DNA from: SIG607 sp045648445
GTDB taxonomy: Bacteria; Bacillota; Clostridia; Oscillospirales; Acutalibacteraceae
Length of the DNA: 64,000 nucleotides
Assembly (NCBI GenBank): GCA_045648445.1
Contig: JAZRNY010000035.1
Location: forward strand, 25,298-89,297
Direction of reading: 5' to 3'
Position numbers and translations under genes: made by a program. Positions 50,178 through 59,398 of this stretch are shown one piece after another. The notes beneath the pieces were generated by a model, which saw only the letters and a program-made list of their open reading frames with translations, did not search any database and was not told the origin of the DNA. The stretch's first letter is position 1. Every line of letters begins with the position of its first letter.

Positions 50178-50200
50178 AACTTTAAGTCTTACTTGCTTTT
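50168..50200. terminator. Bidirectional terminator
   Basis: AGCAAGTAA (50168-50176) pairs with TTACTTGCT (50188-50196), then T5, between convergent genes; it overlaps the mtaB stop. Confidence 0.8.
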
Positions 50201-50202
50201 TA

Positions 50203-51942
50203 TTATTCTTCTAAATAGAATTCTCTTACAAAGCCGTCACTGTCAAAATATATAGTAACCGTCACTCCGTCGATATCGTAAACACCTCCGAAAAAACCGG
50301 AAAAATACGACTTTGCTTTGCCGTAAACAGCTTCAATTTCCATAAATGTCTTTCCTTGAATTTTAGCCTTTATAGGCGCTCTCTTTTCTTCCTCTTTAGC
50401 CACAGCCTCTTCTTGCGTCATCAGCGAATCTGCCATTTGATAAAGTTCTTTTTTCAAAATACTGCCCGAATACAAAGAAAATCTGTAACCGTCTTTTTCC
50501 CAGAAAAACATATGAAAACCTTTATCATTTACATAAAAGCCATTATTTTCCCTCACTAAATCCTTTTTGTGTAAATTAATTTTTCTATTGCTTACAATAG
50601 GCTCCTGAGTAAAATAAATCTTTGACGAAAACCCATTTATTTGGTACACAATACCGTTAGAAAAGTTTTTGTATCCATATTTTTCCGGTTGCATTGAAAA
50701 ACGTTCAGGAACGTAATACGGAACGTAAATTTTCTCCATTGGTTTAATTTTATCACTTTCTTTTATTTCGCCGCTTACGTCAAAAAATTCTTCTTTCCCG
50801 TAATCACTATAGTATCTTCCTTCGCTTTCAAACTTATCGGCGTTTTTAGAAACCTTAAAATTCATACAATTTCCGTAATCCGTGTATTGTATTTCTAATT
50901 TAAAGCCATCCTTTTCGTACTTATAAACGTTGCCGATTTTTTCAAATATTGAGAGTTCATTTATCATTTCGTCGCGGTTCTTACAAATATTAAGTCCGCC
51001 TGGAAATTCTATATCACAGTTCCATATATCTATATTGTCACTAAAAAAACCATATATAGAAGCATCGTCCGAAGTATCAACGTACTTTGCGTCATTAATC
51101 AAAAACGGATCAATTTCTATAACATCTGTTTTATGTCTTAATAGGAAATTATCGCTATACGTATTTGCAGGAAGAGATGTGACAAAGTCCACTGTTTTCC
51201 AATCACGCTTAAAATCAGCATAACGCATAGGCAGACGGTATATTCTTCCACCAATTTTAAAAAGCCCTGAACTTAAATCCTCACCCAACTCAACAGGTTC
51301 ATCATAAGGTATTTCTTCATTATCGTTTGCACGTGTTATATCGAACACTACGTTTCCAAAGTTATACAGTGCAACGGCAGGAAGTCCCACTTTATCATTA
51401 TCTGTAAGACTATCATAAAAATAAAAATAAGCTTTATCAAATTTTTCTTCATTTTTGGTATAATAAAAGTTCTCAATTCCCTCTGCTGATAAAACATCAG
51501 GCAAACCAAAGGTGGAAATAATCTGCTCCCTTGTAAAATCATAGGATATATCGTTTTTCAGGAAAAATCTCACCTTACTGCCGTGATAAAATTTTATTCC
51601 AACTATGTTTGAATCGTCAATTGTCGCTTCATTTAAAGTGGGGTTTCCAATCAAAACGCGAACCTTTTTTTCGCCTTTAACTGCCTCAAATTCCTCACAA
51701 CCGTGTCCCGCCAAATACACACGGCTGTTTTCTACGTTATTTATACTCCACCCGTTTGCTTTTAACATAGAAACCTTAAACGGCAGACTGTATTCCTTAC
51801 CCTCTAAAATAAATGAATAACAGTCACTGTCAAACGGAAGTTTTCCTTCGACAAAGGGATTAGCGAAAAAGAATATTGCGCAGAAAACAGCAATCACAGA
51901 AACGACGGCAATTATAGCGCGTATAAACTTCGTTTTTTTCAT
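50203..51942 (-). CDS. Membrane-anchored protein with BamE-like repeats, 579 aa
   Basis: One N-terminal membrane helix (about 8-28), with the rest predicted extracytoplasmic. Repeating units resemble BamE/SmpA-type modules: FTREQIISTFGLPDVLSAEG (about 136-155) and the C-terminal KIQGKTFMEIEAVYGKAK with a VTIYFDSDGFVREFYLEE strand. The remainder is not recognised. It is last in the ECF sigma operon, 13 nt after the lipoprotein gene, and probably part of an envelope stress output. Confidence 0.65.
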   Translation of the reverse strand: MKKTKFIRAIIAVVSVIAVFCAIFFFANPFVEGKLPFDSDCYSFILEGKEYSLPFKVSMLKANGWSINNVENSRVYLAGHGCEEFEAVKGEKKVRVLIGNPTLNEATIDDSNIVGIKFYHGSKVRFFLKNDISYDFTREQIISTFGLPDVLSAEGIENFYYTKNEEKFDKAYFYFYDSLTDNDKVGLPAVALYNFGNVVFDITRANDNEEIPYDEPVELGEDLSSGLFKIGGRIYRLPMRYADFKRDWKTVDFVTSLPANTYSDNFLLRHKTDVIEIDPFLINDAKYVDTSDDASIYGFFSDNIDIWNCDIEFPGGLNICKNRDEMINELSIFEKIGNVYKYEKDGFKLEIQYTDYGNCMNFKVSKNADKFESEGRYYSDYGKEEFFDVSGEIKESDKIKPMEKIYVPYYVPERFSMQPEKYGYKNFSNGIVYQINGFSSKIYFTQEPIVSNRKINLHKKDLVRENNGFYVNDKGFHMFFWEKDGYRFSLYSGSILKKELYQMADSLMTQEEAVAKEEEKRAPIKAKIQGKTFMEIEAVYGKAKSYFSGFFGGVYDIDGVTVTIYFDSDGFVREFYLEE

Positions 51943-51955
51943 ATTAAATCCCCCT

Positions 51956-52930
51956 TTAGTTTAAGGTTACCTTTTCAACGGTATCATCTTCTTTGCTATA
52001 GGTAAGATACACCATAGAAGAAACAATATCGTCATATCCGTAGGTTCGTGCATTTTGATTTATATATTCAACGTGATATTTTTCATTAACTTCTTTTCTG
52101 CTTTTTCCTATAAACTCATTCATTAACAGAACCATCCAAGCTTTTCTGTTTTTCACTTGATTTTCCATAGCCTCAAGATAGGTCATTTTTTCTATATTTT
52201 CAACCTTTTTGTCTTCATCGCATTTAATAAATATACAGTTTTTATTGCTATCAAAATACACTCTGGTTTTCTGATATTTAAAAAATCCCTGAGGTTGTCC
52301 AAGCAAAGAAATCAAGTCTTTCTCATTCATACCAGACGCAACCTTCTCAAAGGCTTCAAAATCATCAAGAGGATTTTCGGGCAAAGTAATCGTTTCATTC
52401 GGATTTTTCCCGATTATTTCATTATTAATACCCTCAGCGAATATCTTTTGAGCCTTCTGATTTTCATCAAATTTAATTCTGACCCTGACATCAAAAGCGT
52501 TATCATATATTATGACGTTGTCTTTTTCGATTTTTTCATCAGGCTCACCATATCTTTTAATAATTTCTTCTTTAGTTCTCCCAAGAATTTTATTCATTAT
52601 CTCACAGCGTTTTCTGGCATTACTATCGGCTGATATTTTAGCCAAATCCTCGCTTTGAAGTTTAGTAACAAGACCGTCGGCATTATAAGAAACAAGTAAA
52701 GCTTCACCATTTTCCTTAAGGAAAATTTCACAATTTTCATCCAAAATTTTAGCCGAAGGATCACCTATAAGATTCCTTACCTCAAATCTATTCATCTTGT
52801 TAATTTTTACATAAAGAGCAGCATTGTCATCAATCCAACCTCTAAAAACAATCTTTTCTTTTTTTGAGCAACCCGAAAAAAGAGAAAGAATAATAACTGA
52901 AGATAAAATCAGAGCAATCATTTTTTTCAT
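51956..52930 (-). CDS. Lipoprotein with BamE-like repeats
   Basis: 324 residues from MKKMIALILSSVIILSLFSG; ATG at 52930 is chosen because GAGGTG is 9 nt upstream, rather than the GTG at 52942. Lipobox LFSGC then SKKEK. At least four modules of the type GMNEKDLISLLGQPQGFF / KYQKTRVYFDSNK (also MNRFEVRNLIGDPSA, RTKEEIIKRYGEPDE, IGKSRKEVNEKYHVEY), matching the helix-turn-GxP-strand form of SmpA/BamE-like domains. Surface-anchored; function unknown, probably linked to envelope sensing. Confidence 0.7.
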   Translation of the reverse strand: MKKMIALILSSVIILSLFSGCSKKEKIVFRGWIDDNAALYVKINKMNRFEVRNLIGDPSAKILDENCEIFLKENGEALLVSYNADGLVTKLQSEDLAKISADSNARKRCEIMNKILGRTKEEIIKRYGEPDEKIEKDNVIIYDNAFDVRVRIKFDENQKAQKIFAEGINNEIIGKNPNETITLPENPLDDFEAFEKVASGMNEKDLISLLGQPQGFFKYQKTRVYFDSNKNCIFIKCDEDKKVENIEKMTYLEAMENQVKNRKAWMVLLMNEFIGKSRKEVNEKYHVEYINQNARTYGYDDIVSSMVYLTYSKEDDTVEKVTLN

Positions 52931-52949
52931 AACAAACTTCACCTCTTCA

Positions 52950-53648
52950 TTAGCAGTTTTTAAGGCCGTTTTTCATTTTTATAATTTCCTCTTTACTGCA
53001 GTTATCTGCCCTTATTTCAAAAACGTAGCCGTAATCGCTCCATATATATCTAACTTTCCCAGTTTCACTATTAAAGACGTATAGTCCTCCGTCTAATTTT
53101 TCATAAACGTCAGACAATAAATCTATTTCAGGCAAAAGCAGATTATCGTGATACTCTCTGGAATTATAGTATTGAGATTCACTGCGATAGCGTCTTTCAA
53201 AAAAACTTATAACGTCACCCTGTTCATTTTTCCAAGGACCGTCATCACCATAATACCAAGGTTCGTTTCTTATATATCCCTCCGGAAGATAACTAAGCGC
53301 ATAACATAGATACGTTTCACCCGTATCGTACATAGCCCAGTTATACAGTTCAATAATTTTTTTGATTTTATTTTCTTTTTTATCGGCTGGCTGGGCAAAA
53401 CTGCCTACAACGAAAGCACTTGCCAAAAGTACACATACTATAGCCACCGATGCCACCTTCATTAAAACTTTTTGGGGTGTGACTACCTTTAGGGGCTTTT
53501 TAGTATTCATGATAATTTCTATTTTGTTTTCAAAATCATCGGAAAATTCTATAGAGTTTAATTCATTATCAGTCGGCATCTTTTGATCCATTACGTATTT
53601 TTCAAAGGCTTCCTTATAAAAATTTTCTTCATTTTTAGTTATTTTCAT
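52950..53648 (-). CDS. Anti-sigma factor-like DUF4367 protein
   Basis: 232 residues from MKITKNEENFYKEAFEK. A cytosolic N-terminal part (about 1-75) that could bind the sigma factor, one membrane helix (VLMKVASVAIVCVLLASAFV, about 79-98) and an outer domain with PEGYIRNEPWYY and GDVISFFERRY, typical of DUF4367 anti-sigma partners. It overlaps the sigma gene by 14 nt, the usual layout for sigma/anti-sigma pairs. Confidence 0.75.
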   Translation of the reverse strand: MKITKNEENFYKEAFEKYVMDQKMPTDNELNSIEFSDDFENKIEIIMNTKKPLKVVTPQKVLMKVASVAIVCVLLASAFVVGSFAQPADKKENKIKKIIELYNWAMYDTGETYLCYALSYLPEGYIRNEPWYYGDDGPWKNEQGDVISFFERRYRSESQYYNSREYHDNLLLPEIDLLSDVYEKLDGGLYVFNSETGKVRYIWSDYGYVFEIRADNCSKEEIIKMKNGLKNC

Positions 53649-54177
53649 CATCATCCGCCCCTTCATTTAAAATTTGTATAGCAATCTTTCGCGCGCGTTC
53701 TATTCTTTTTCTTACGTTTTGATTGGTTGTGCCCAACATCTCTGCAATTTCGTCATACGACATATCATAATAAAACCTTAACATTAAAACTGTTTTATAC
53801 TTTTCGGGAATTTCATTAATTTTTAATGCAAAATCTTTTGCCTCTACACTTTCATAATCAAATCCATTACTCTTTTCGCCTTGACTAAAAAGTTTTATTT
53901 GTTTAATTTTTTGTCTTATTTCAATTTTTTTAATATCCTTGCAACAGTTTTCGGTCGCCAAAACAACAAATGCACGGCATTTAGGAGAGTTTATGTCTTC
54001 AATTTTATCTATAAATCTTAAAATTTTTATAAAAGCATTTTGAACTGCATCTTCAGCTAGTGTTTGGCTACCTATAGTTTTAATTGCTATGTACTTCATA
54101 AGCCGACCATATTGTTCGTAAATTTGTTTAAACTTTTCGTTTTTTTCACTATCTAAAACTGCATTTTCGCTTTTCAT
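53635..54177 (-). CDS. ECF-type RNA polymerase sigma factor
   Basis: 180 residues from MKSENAVLDSEKNEKF (GGGGAG upstream; the 10-residue extension is rejected). Region 2 is about 15-85 (KTIGSQTLAEDAVQNAFIKI, about 37-56) and region 4 about 115-170 (MLRFYYDMSYDEIAEMLGTT, helix-turn-helix). First gene of a four-gene operon: sigma, anti-sigma, lipoprotein, BamE-like protein. It probably activates its own operon (see 54209-54237). Confidence 0.88.
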   Translation of the reverse strand: MKSENAVLDSEKNEKFKQIYEQYGRLMKYIAIKTIGSQTLAEDAVQNAFIKILRFIDKIEDINSPKCRAFVVLATENCCKDIKKIEIRQKIKQIKLFSQGEKSNGFDYESVEAKDFALKINEIPEKYKTVLMLRFYYDMSYDEIAEMLGTTNQNVRKRIERARKIAIQILNEGADDDENN

Positions 54178-54208
54178 AAACTCCCCCCTTTTCACCTTTC
54201 TGTACATA

Positions 54209-54237
54209 TTAACGACACTCTTATAATTTTTGTGACA
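54209..54237 (-). promoter_or_regulatory. Putative autoregulated ECF promoter
   Basis: Minus strand TGTCAC (54232-54237), 15-nt spacer, GTCGTTAA (54209-54216), about 32 nt before the sigma start. It has a GTCAC/CGT character unlike the TTGACA/TATAAT promoters elsewhere, as expected for ECF sigma recognition. Confidence 0.5.
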
Positions 54238-54260
54238 GTTTTTTTTAAAAAAATAAAAAT

Positions 54261-54292
54261 AAACGCGGAGGCGCTTTAATACCTCCGCGTTT
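54261..54292 (-). terminator. Terminator of trpB
   Basis: An 11-bp stem AAACGCGGAGG/CCTCCGCGTTT, followed on the minus strand by a long T-rich run, isolating trpB from the sigma operon. Confidence 0.88.
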
Positions 54293-54299
54293 TATTACA

Positions 54300-55517
54300 T
54301 TATCTTATGCCATATTTTTCAATAATATAATCCATATCCTTATCGCCTCTGCCCGAAAGGTTGATAAGTACACTTCCCTTGCCCATTTCTTTTGCAAGTT
54401 TAATACCGTAAGCGACGGCGTGTGAACTTTCGATAGCGGGAATAATACCTTCAAGACGGGAAAGAGTGAAGAAAGCGTCAATTGCGTCATCGTCGCCGAT
54501 AACGTCGTATTTAACTCTGCCAAGTTCACTTAAGAAGGCGTGTTCAGGACCGCTGGAGGGATAATCAAGACCGCTTGCCACCGAGTAAACGGGAGCGGGG
54601 TCTCCGTTTTCGTCCTTTAACATAATACTGTTAAAGCCGTGCATAACACCTTCGGTTCCGTACTGCAAAGAAGCAGCGTGGTCACCGAGTTTGGTGCCCT
54701 TTCCGAGAGGTTCAATTCCGTAAATATCAACGGGATAATTTAAGAAGCCTGAGAAGAAGCCTGCAGAGTTAGAACCGCCGCCCACACAAGCAACAACGGC
54801 ATCGGGTAGTTCGCCTGTCATTTCCACAAATTGTTCTCTTGCCTCAATACCAACAACGCTTTGGAAATCCCTTACCATCATTGGGAAAGGATGAGGACCT
54901 ACAACACTGCCGATACAGTAAATACTATTTTGATAATCTTTGGCGTAAGCCTCAAATGCAGCGTCAACCGCTTCTTTAAGGGTAGCAAGTCCGTGAGTAA
55001 CCTCAACAACGTTTGCGCCGAGTATCTTCATTCTTGCAACGTTGGGAGCCTGTTTTTTGATATCAACGCTACCCATATAAACGTCACATTCAAGACCAAA
55101 GTAAGCAGCAGCGGTAGCAATAGCAACGCCGTGCTGACCTGCGCCCGTTTCAGCAATAAGTTTTTTCTTGCCCATATATTTTGCAAGAAGCGCTTCGCCC
55201 ATACAGTGATTAAGTTTATGAGCGCCGGTATGGTTTAAATCTTCACGTTTTACGTAAAGTTGAACGTTACCAAGAGAATTTGAAAGGCGTTCAAGATGGG
55301 AAATAGGAGTAGGTCTGCCTTGGAACTCCTTTCTTATTCTTCTGAGTTCATCAATAAATTTTCTGGATTTACAAATGGTAAAATACGCCTCATTAATTTC
55401 GTTCATAGCCTTTTTAAGTCTATCATCAACGTACATACCGCCGTATTTACCAAAATATCCGTCCTCGTTAGGATAGTTTTTAAGATAAGTATCAAAATCA
55501 ATTCCGTTATAAATCAT
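54300..55517 (-). CDS. trpB: Tryptophan synthase beta subunit
   Basis: 405 residues of the trpB1 type. The PLP lysine is in NHTGAHKLNH (about 94-103), phosphate-binding GGGSNSAGFF (about 237-246), and the C-terminal SGRGDKDMDYI (about 392-402). It joins indole and serine to make tryptophan. No trpA or other trp gene is adjacent; it stands alone behind a tryptophan-type T-box. It may salvage indole or work with a remote TrpA. Confidence 0.95.
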   Translation of the reverse strand: MIYNGIDFDTYLKNYPNEDGYFGKYGGMYVDDRLKKAMNEINEAYFTICKSRKFIDELRRIRKEFQGRPTPISHLERLSNSLGNVQLYVKREDLNHTGAHKLNHCMGEALLAKYMGKKKLIAETGAGQHGVAIATAAAYFGLECDVYMGSVDIKKQAPNVARMKILGANVVEVTHGLATLKEAVDAAFEAYAKDYQNSIYCIGSVVGPHPFPMMVRDFQSVVGIEAREQFVEMTGELPDAVVACVGGGSNSAGFFSGFLNYPVDIYGIEPLGKGTKLGDHAASLQYGTEGVMHGFNSIMLKDENGDPAPVYSVASGLDYPSSGPEHAFLSELGRVKYDVIGDDDAIDAFFTLSRLEGIIPAIESSHAVAYGIKLAKEMGKGSVLINLSGRGDKDMDYIIEKYGIR

Positions 55518-55635
55518 TTTTATTTCCTCCGTTGTCTACATTTCTATAATAACACATTTTTGCAAAAAATCAACCTAAAAGACGCCATCGCAAAGATAAT
55601 ATACACATAAAACCAACCCTTTTTTAAAAATAAAA

Positions 55636-55890
55636 CAGCCCGAGCCTGTTAAAACAGACTCGGGACGAAAAAACTTTCCGCGGTACCACCCGACTTTGCC
55701 TTTCGGCACCCTTCACGCACTAACATACGCTATCCGCTGTAACGGTCGGCATCCGTCTTCCCTACTTTTATTTCAGGTTGCCCTCGCAAGCCCATTCATT
55801 TGCCCATCAGTTGTTGACTTCCACCACGTACAACTCTCTGTAAACTTAAAAGCAAATTACTTTTCTTACTCATCGGTTTTTATCATTTTA
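55636..55890 (-). ncRNA. T-box leader (tryptophan type)
   Basis: On the minus strand: an AGAGAG-type loop near 55838, a stem I 3' side with the candidate specifier UGG (55792-55794), the T-box bulge GGGTGGTACCGCGG (55678-55691) that contacts the tRNA acceptor end, and a terminator CCCGAG/CTCGGG (55639-55664) then T-run. Uncharged tRNA-Trp would favour the antiterminator and trpB expression. The T-box class is certain; the Trp specifier is read by eye. Confidence 0.88.
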
Positions 55891-55916
55891 ATTGAATATT
55901 TATTAAAAGTCAAGAA

Positions 55917-56765
55917 TTATTTAATAAGAAGACCAAAAGATAAAAGCACAATAATACCAAGCGCTATTCTATAATAACCGAACACCTCGAAATTATGCTT
56001 TTTAATATATCCCATAAGGAATTTAATAGCAAGTACCGATACAACAAATGCACACGCAGTACCTACGCAAAGGAAAATAATATCGTTATTGCTAAGGGTT
56101 ACTCCCTTTTCAATAAAATCAAATATTTTAAGAACACTTGCCCCAAGCATAGCAGGAATAGCCAGTATAAAGGTAAATTCCGAAGCAGCAACGCGCGAAA
56201 CACCTAAAAGTAATGCACCAAGTATTGTTGCGCCTGAACGTGACGTTCCCGGAAATGCCGCAGCCAAAAGTTGAAACAAACCTATATAAAGCGCAAGTGA
56301 ATAGGTAATATCATTTAATTCATTAAATTTAGGAGTGCGTTTTTTATTGTATTTTTCAATAAGTATAAAGAAAATACCGAATACGATTAAAGCGATTGCA
56401 ACGCCCGTAGAATTATAAAAGTATTTATCGCATATTTCATCAAGATGCAAAAGTATAAAGACAACTCCCGGAACGGTGGCTATTGCAACTTTAAACCAAA
56501 GGGCAAAACTTTCTTTTTTTATAATACCCTTACCTAGCGCCTTATCAGGTTTTTGAAACGGCCAAATTTTATTCCAAAAAAGAAGCACCGATGCCAATAT
56601 CGCGCCAAGTTGAATAATAACCAAAAACATATCCCAAACGTCTTTTGATACGTAGGTAGGAAGTATTTCTTCAAATAGTATTAAATGGCCCGTACTGCTT
56701 ACAGGAAGCCATTCCGTTATTCCTTCAATAATACCAAAAATTATGGCAACTATAATTAAACCCAT
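55917..56765 (-). CDS. uppP: Undecaprenyl-diphosphatase
   Basis: 282 residues from MGLIIVAIIFGIIEGITEWL (the 18-residue extension is rejected). An integral membrane protein with about eight helices and the two UppP/BacA motifs: EGITEWLPVSSTGHLIL (about 14-30) and AAFPGTSRSGATILGALLLG (about 170-189, SRSG catalytic). It recycles undecaprenyl diphosphate for wall synthesis and gives bacitracin tolerance. Monocistronic between the T-box leader and the glg operon terminator. Confidence 0.94.
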   Translation of the reverse strand: MGLIIVAIIFGIIEGITEWLPVSSTGHLILFEEILPTYVSKDVWDMFLVIIQLGAILASVLLFWNKIWPFQKPDKALGKGIIKKESFALWFKVAIATVPGVVFILLHLDEICDKYFYNSTGVAIALIVFGIFFILIEKYNKKRTPKFNELNDITYSLALYIGLFQLLAAAFPGTSRSGATILGALLLGVSRVAASEFTFILAIPAMLGASVLKIFDFIEKGVTLSNNDIIFLCVGTACAFVVSVLAIKFLMGYIKKHNFEVFGYYRIALGIIVLLSFGLLIK

Positions 56766-56800
56766 AATAAACACCCTTCTTTTAATACTACAATATGTTA

Positions 56801-56827
56801 AAAGGACGGCAAATATCACCGTCCTTT
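56801..56827 (-). terminator. Terminator of the glg operon
   Basis: A 9-bp stem AAAGGACGG/CCGTCCTTT just after the glgA stop. Confidence 0.8.
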
Positions 56828-56845
56828 AGTATAGCATATTATTTA

Positions 56846-58267
56846 TTATTTGCCAAGTATCTGTTTATAAAGTCTTATATACTCATTTGCAGATTTGCCC
56901 CAAGAATTATCACATTCCATAGCGCGTTTTTTAAGAACTTCCCATCCCTGTTTATCGCAGTAGCCCTGAAGTGCGCGCCACACCGTTTCAAGCATATCGT
57001 GGGCATTATAATTCTTAAAGGTGAACCCGTTCCCCTCATTATCACCGCTATCTTTAATAGTATCGGCTAATCCGCCCGTTTCTCGTACAATCGGAATGGT
57101 ACCGTAACGAAGCGCAACCATTTGCGCAAGACCGCAAGGTTCACTTTGACTGGGCATAAGGAATATATCAGCACCTGCATAAATTTTTCGCGCAAGAGAC
57201 GGTATAAAGCCCATTTTAAATGCAACCTTTTCAGGATATTTTTGTGACATTTCGTGGAAAAACGTTTCAAACTCCCATTCGCCGCTGCCAAGTATGGCAA
57301 ACTGCACGTCAGCCTGTAAAATCTCTTCAAACACGTGTTTAACAAGGTCAAATCCCTTGTGTTTTACAAGACGCGACACAATACCGATAACGGGAACGTC
57401 ACTTCTCAACGGCAACCCCATTAAAGATTGCAGTCCCATTTTATTATTAACCTTTTTATCTATTGAAGAAGCGTCGAATTTTTCAAAAATATTTTCATCG
57501 GTAGCAGGATTATATACCTCGGTATCAATACCGTTTACTATTCCCGACACCTTACCCTCAAGTGCTCTTAAAATACTGTCTAAACCGTGTGCATAATAAG
57601 GGTCTAAAATTTCTCTTGCATAGGTAGGAGATACCGTAGTTACTCTGTCCGCCTCTTGAATACCGCCCTTCATAAAATTAACACAGTTATCATAATCGAC
57701 AAGTTGTGATGTACCCGAAGGCAAACCCAAAACGTCATCAATTAGTTCGTATCCGTATTTCCCTTGATACTGTATATTATGAATGGTAAATACTGTATGA
57801 ATATTTTTATGAATTTCGTTTTCACGGTAAAGGGTATTAAGAAAAACGGGTACAAGGGCAGTTTGCCAATCGTTACAATGAATTATATCGGGAACGTAAT
57901 TGATATACGGTATAATCTCTAAAACTGCTCGTGAAAAGAAAGCGAAACGCTCAGCATCGTCATAATGTCCGTAAAGACCACTTCTTTTAAAGTAGTACTG
58001 ATTATCTAAAAGATAATATACAACTCCGTCCACCTTAGCCTCAAATATACCGCAGTACTGTCTTCTCCAAGCAACCGGCACCGTAATACTGGTTATAAAA
58101 TTTATATTTGCCTTTAATTCTTCAGGCACCTCTTCATAAAGCGGCATTACAATTCTGCAACCCACCAATCGACGTCTTAAAGCCTTAGGCAGTGCGCCTG
58201 CAACGTCGGCAAGACCTCCCGACATAGCAAAAGGATACGCTTCACTTGCAGCATATAGTATTTTCAT
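56846..58267 (-). CDS. glgA: Glycogen synthase
   Basis: 473 residues of the GT5 ADP-glucose type. N-terminal KILYAASEAYPFAMSGGLADV (glucose-binding loop; S/G-GGLADV) and C-terminal donor domain MPSQSEPCGLAQMVALRYG (about 370-388) are intact. Adds glucose from ADP-glucose to glycogen. Last gene of glgB-glgC-glgD-glgA, 3 nt after glgD. Confidence 0.95.
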   Translation of the reverse strand: MKILYAASEAYPFAMSGGLADVAGALPKALRRRLVGCRIVMPLYEEVPEELKANINFITSITVPVAWRRQYCGIFEAKVDGVVYYLLDNQYYFKRSGLYGHYDDAERFAFFSRAVLEIIPYINYVPDIIHCNDWQTALVPVFLNTLYRENEIHKNIHTVFTIHNIQYQGKYGYELIDDVLGLPSGTSQLVDYDNCVNFMKGGIQEADRVTTVSPTYAREILDPYYAHGLDSILRALEGKVSGIVNGIDTEVYNPATDENIFEKFDASSIDKKVNNKMGLQSLMGLPLRSDVPVIGIVSRLVKHKGFDLVKHVFEEILQADVQFAILGSGEWEFETFFHEMSQKYPEKVAFKMGFIPSLARKIYAGADIFLMPSQSEPCGLAQMVALRYGTIPIVRETGGLADTIKDSGDNEGNGFTFKNYNAHDMLETVWRALQGYCDKQGWEVLKKRAMECDNSWGKSANEYIRLYKQILGK

Positions 58268-58270
58268 TTA

Positions 58271-59398
58271 TCATTTTCCTTTCGTTTCGCCCTTTTTAAG
58301 AATCACAATGTTTTTTCTGCCGCCAATAAGTTCAGCATTTTCCTCAACCTTTGAAATTTTATCCATTACGGCATAACAAACCTTTGCATCTTTTTCAATA
58401 ACTGCATTTTGCATTATAATAGCATTTTCAACTACAGCACCTTTTTTAACAACAACGTTTCTAAATAAAATAGAATTTTTAACGGTGCCTTCAATTACAC
58501 AACCGTCGGCAATAAGGCTGTTATTTACCTTACTGCCTATAGCATATTTAGCAGGCATACTGTCGTGAGTTTTAGTATAAATCGGTCTTTCTCTGCTGAA
58601 AAGTTGTTTTCTGACCTTTGGTTCAAGCATTTTCATATTTAGGTCATAGTAACTAAGAGGACCGTCCAATATTTCTGCAAAACCTTCAACCTTATAACCG
58701 AAAATTTTACATTCATTAGCCGCAGGAATCAGTACATCACGAGTAAGCGACTGTTTTCCTTCTTCTATACAGTTTTTTATGGTATTAATAAGAAACTCGC
58801 GTTTGCATAAAACCATATCAAGGCTATAATTAACCGTTTCTCTTGCCTTAACGTACTTTATTTCTTTAATAACGTTGCTTTGGTCAACGTCAAAAACCAT
58901 AACCTTGTCATGATTAAAGGGCAGTTTTCCATATTTATATGCAATTGTAAAATCCGCTTTGCTTTTCTGATGTGCTTCAAACATTTCGCTTACGTCCACG
59001 TTGGCTATAACGTCACTGTCGCAAATAATAACGTATTCCTGCTTTGAACGATTAAGGAAGTTAAGAATACCTCCAAGTGCGCCTAAATGTGTTTTATAAA
59101 CGCCGTCGCTTATACCGCCCGAAACAAACGGTGGAAGAATAAACAAACCACCTGATTTTCTGTCTAAATCCCATTCTCTGCCGCTTCCTATGTGGTCCAT
59201 AAGAGATTGATAGTTTTGTTTAGTAATAATACCTACCTGACTTATGCCTGCATTGGTAAGATTAGATAGTGAAAAGTCAATAAGACGGTAACGTCCTGCA
59301 AAAGGAACCGACGCCATTGAACGTTTTTCGGTTAATCCGGGAAGAAGGTCGTCGTGCACGTTTGCATAAATTATACCTAAAATATTATTGGTACTCAT
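58271..59398 (-). CDS. glgD: Glucose-1-phosphate adenylyltransferase, GlgD subunit
   Basis: 375 residues. Nucleotidyltransferase domain followed by a left-handed beta-helix (hexapeptide repeats, about 280-370), as in GlgC. The N-terminal substrate loop is degenerate: GIIYANVHDDLLPGLTEKRS replaces the GGxGxRL of GlgC, the mark of the GlgD regulatory/noncatalytic subunit in Firmicutes. Overlaps glgC by 4 nt (ATGA). Works as GlgC/GlgD heterotetramer. Confidence 0.93.
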   Translation of the reverse strand: MSTNNILGIIYANVHDDLLPGLTEKRSMASVPFAGRYRLIDFSLSNLTNAGISQVGIITKQNYQSLMDHIGSGREWDLDRKSGGLFILPPFVSGGISDGVYKTHLGALGGILNFLNRSKQEYVIICDSDVIANVDVSEMFEAHQKSKADFTIAYKYGKLPFNHDKVMVFDVDQSNVIKEIKYVKARETVNYSLDMVLCKREFLINTIKNCIEEGKQSLTRDVLIPAANECKIFGYKVEGFAEILDGPLSYYDLNMKMLEPKVRKQLFSRERPIYTKTHDSMPAKYAIGSKVNNSLIADGCVIEGTVKNSILFRNVVVKKGAVVENAIIMQNAVIEKDAKVCYAVMDKISKVEENAELIGGRKNIVILKKGETKGK

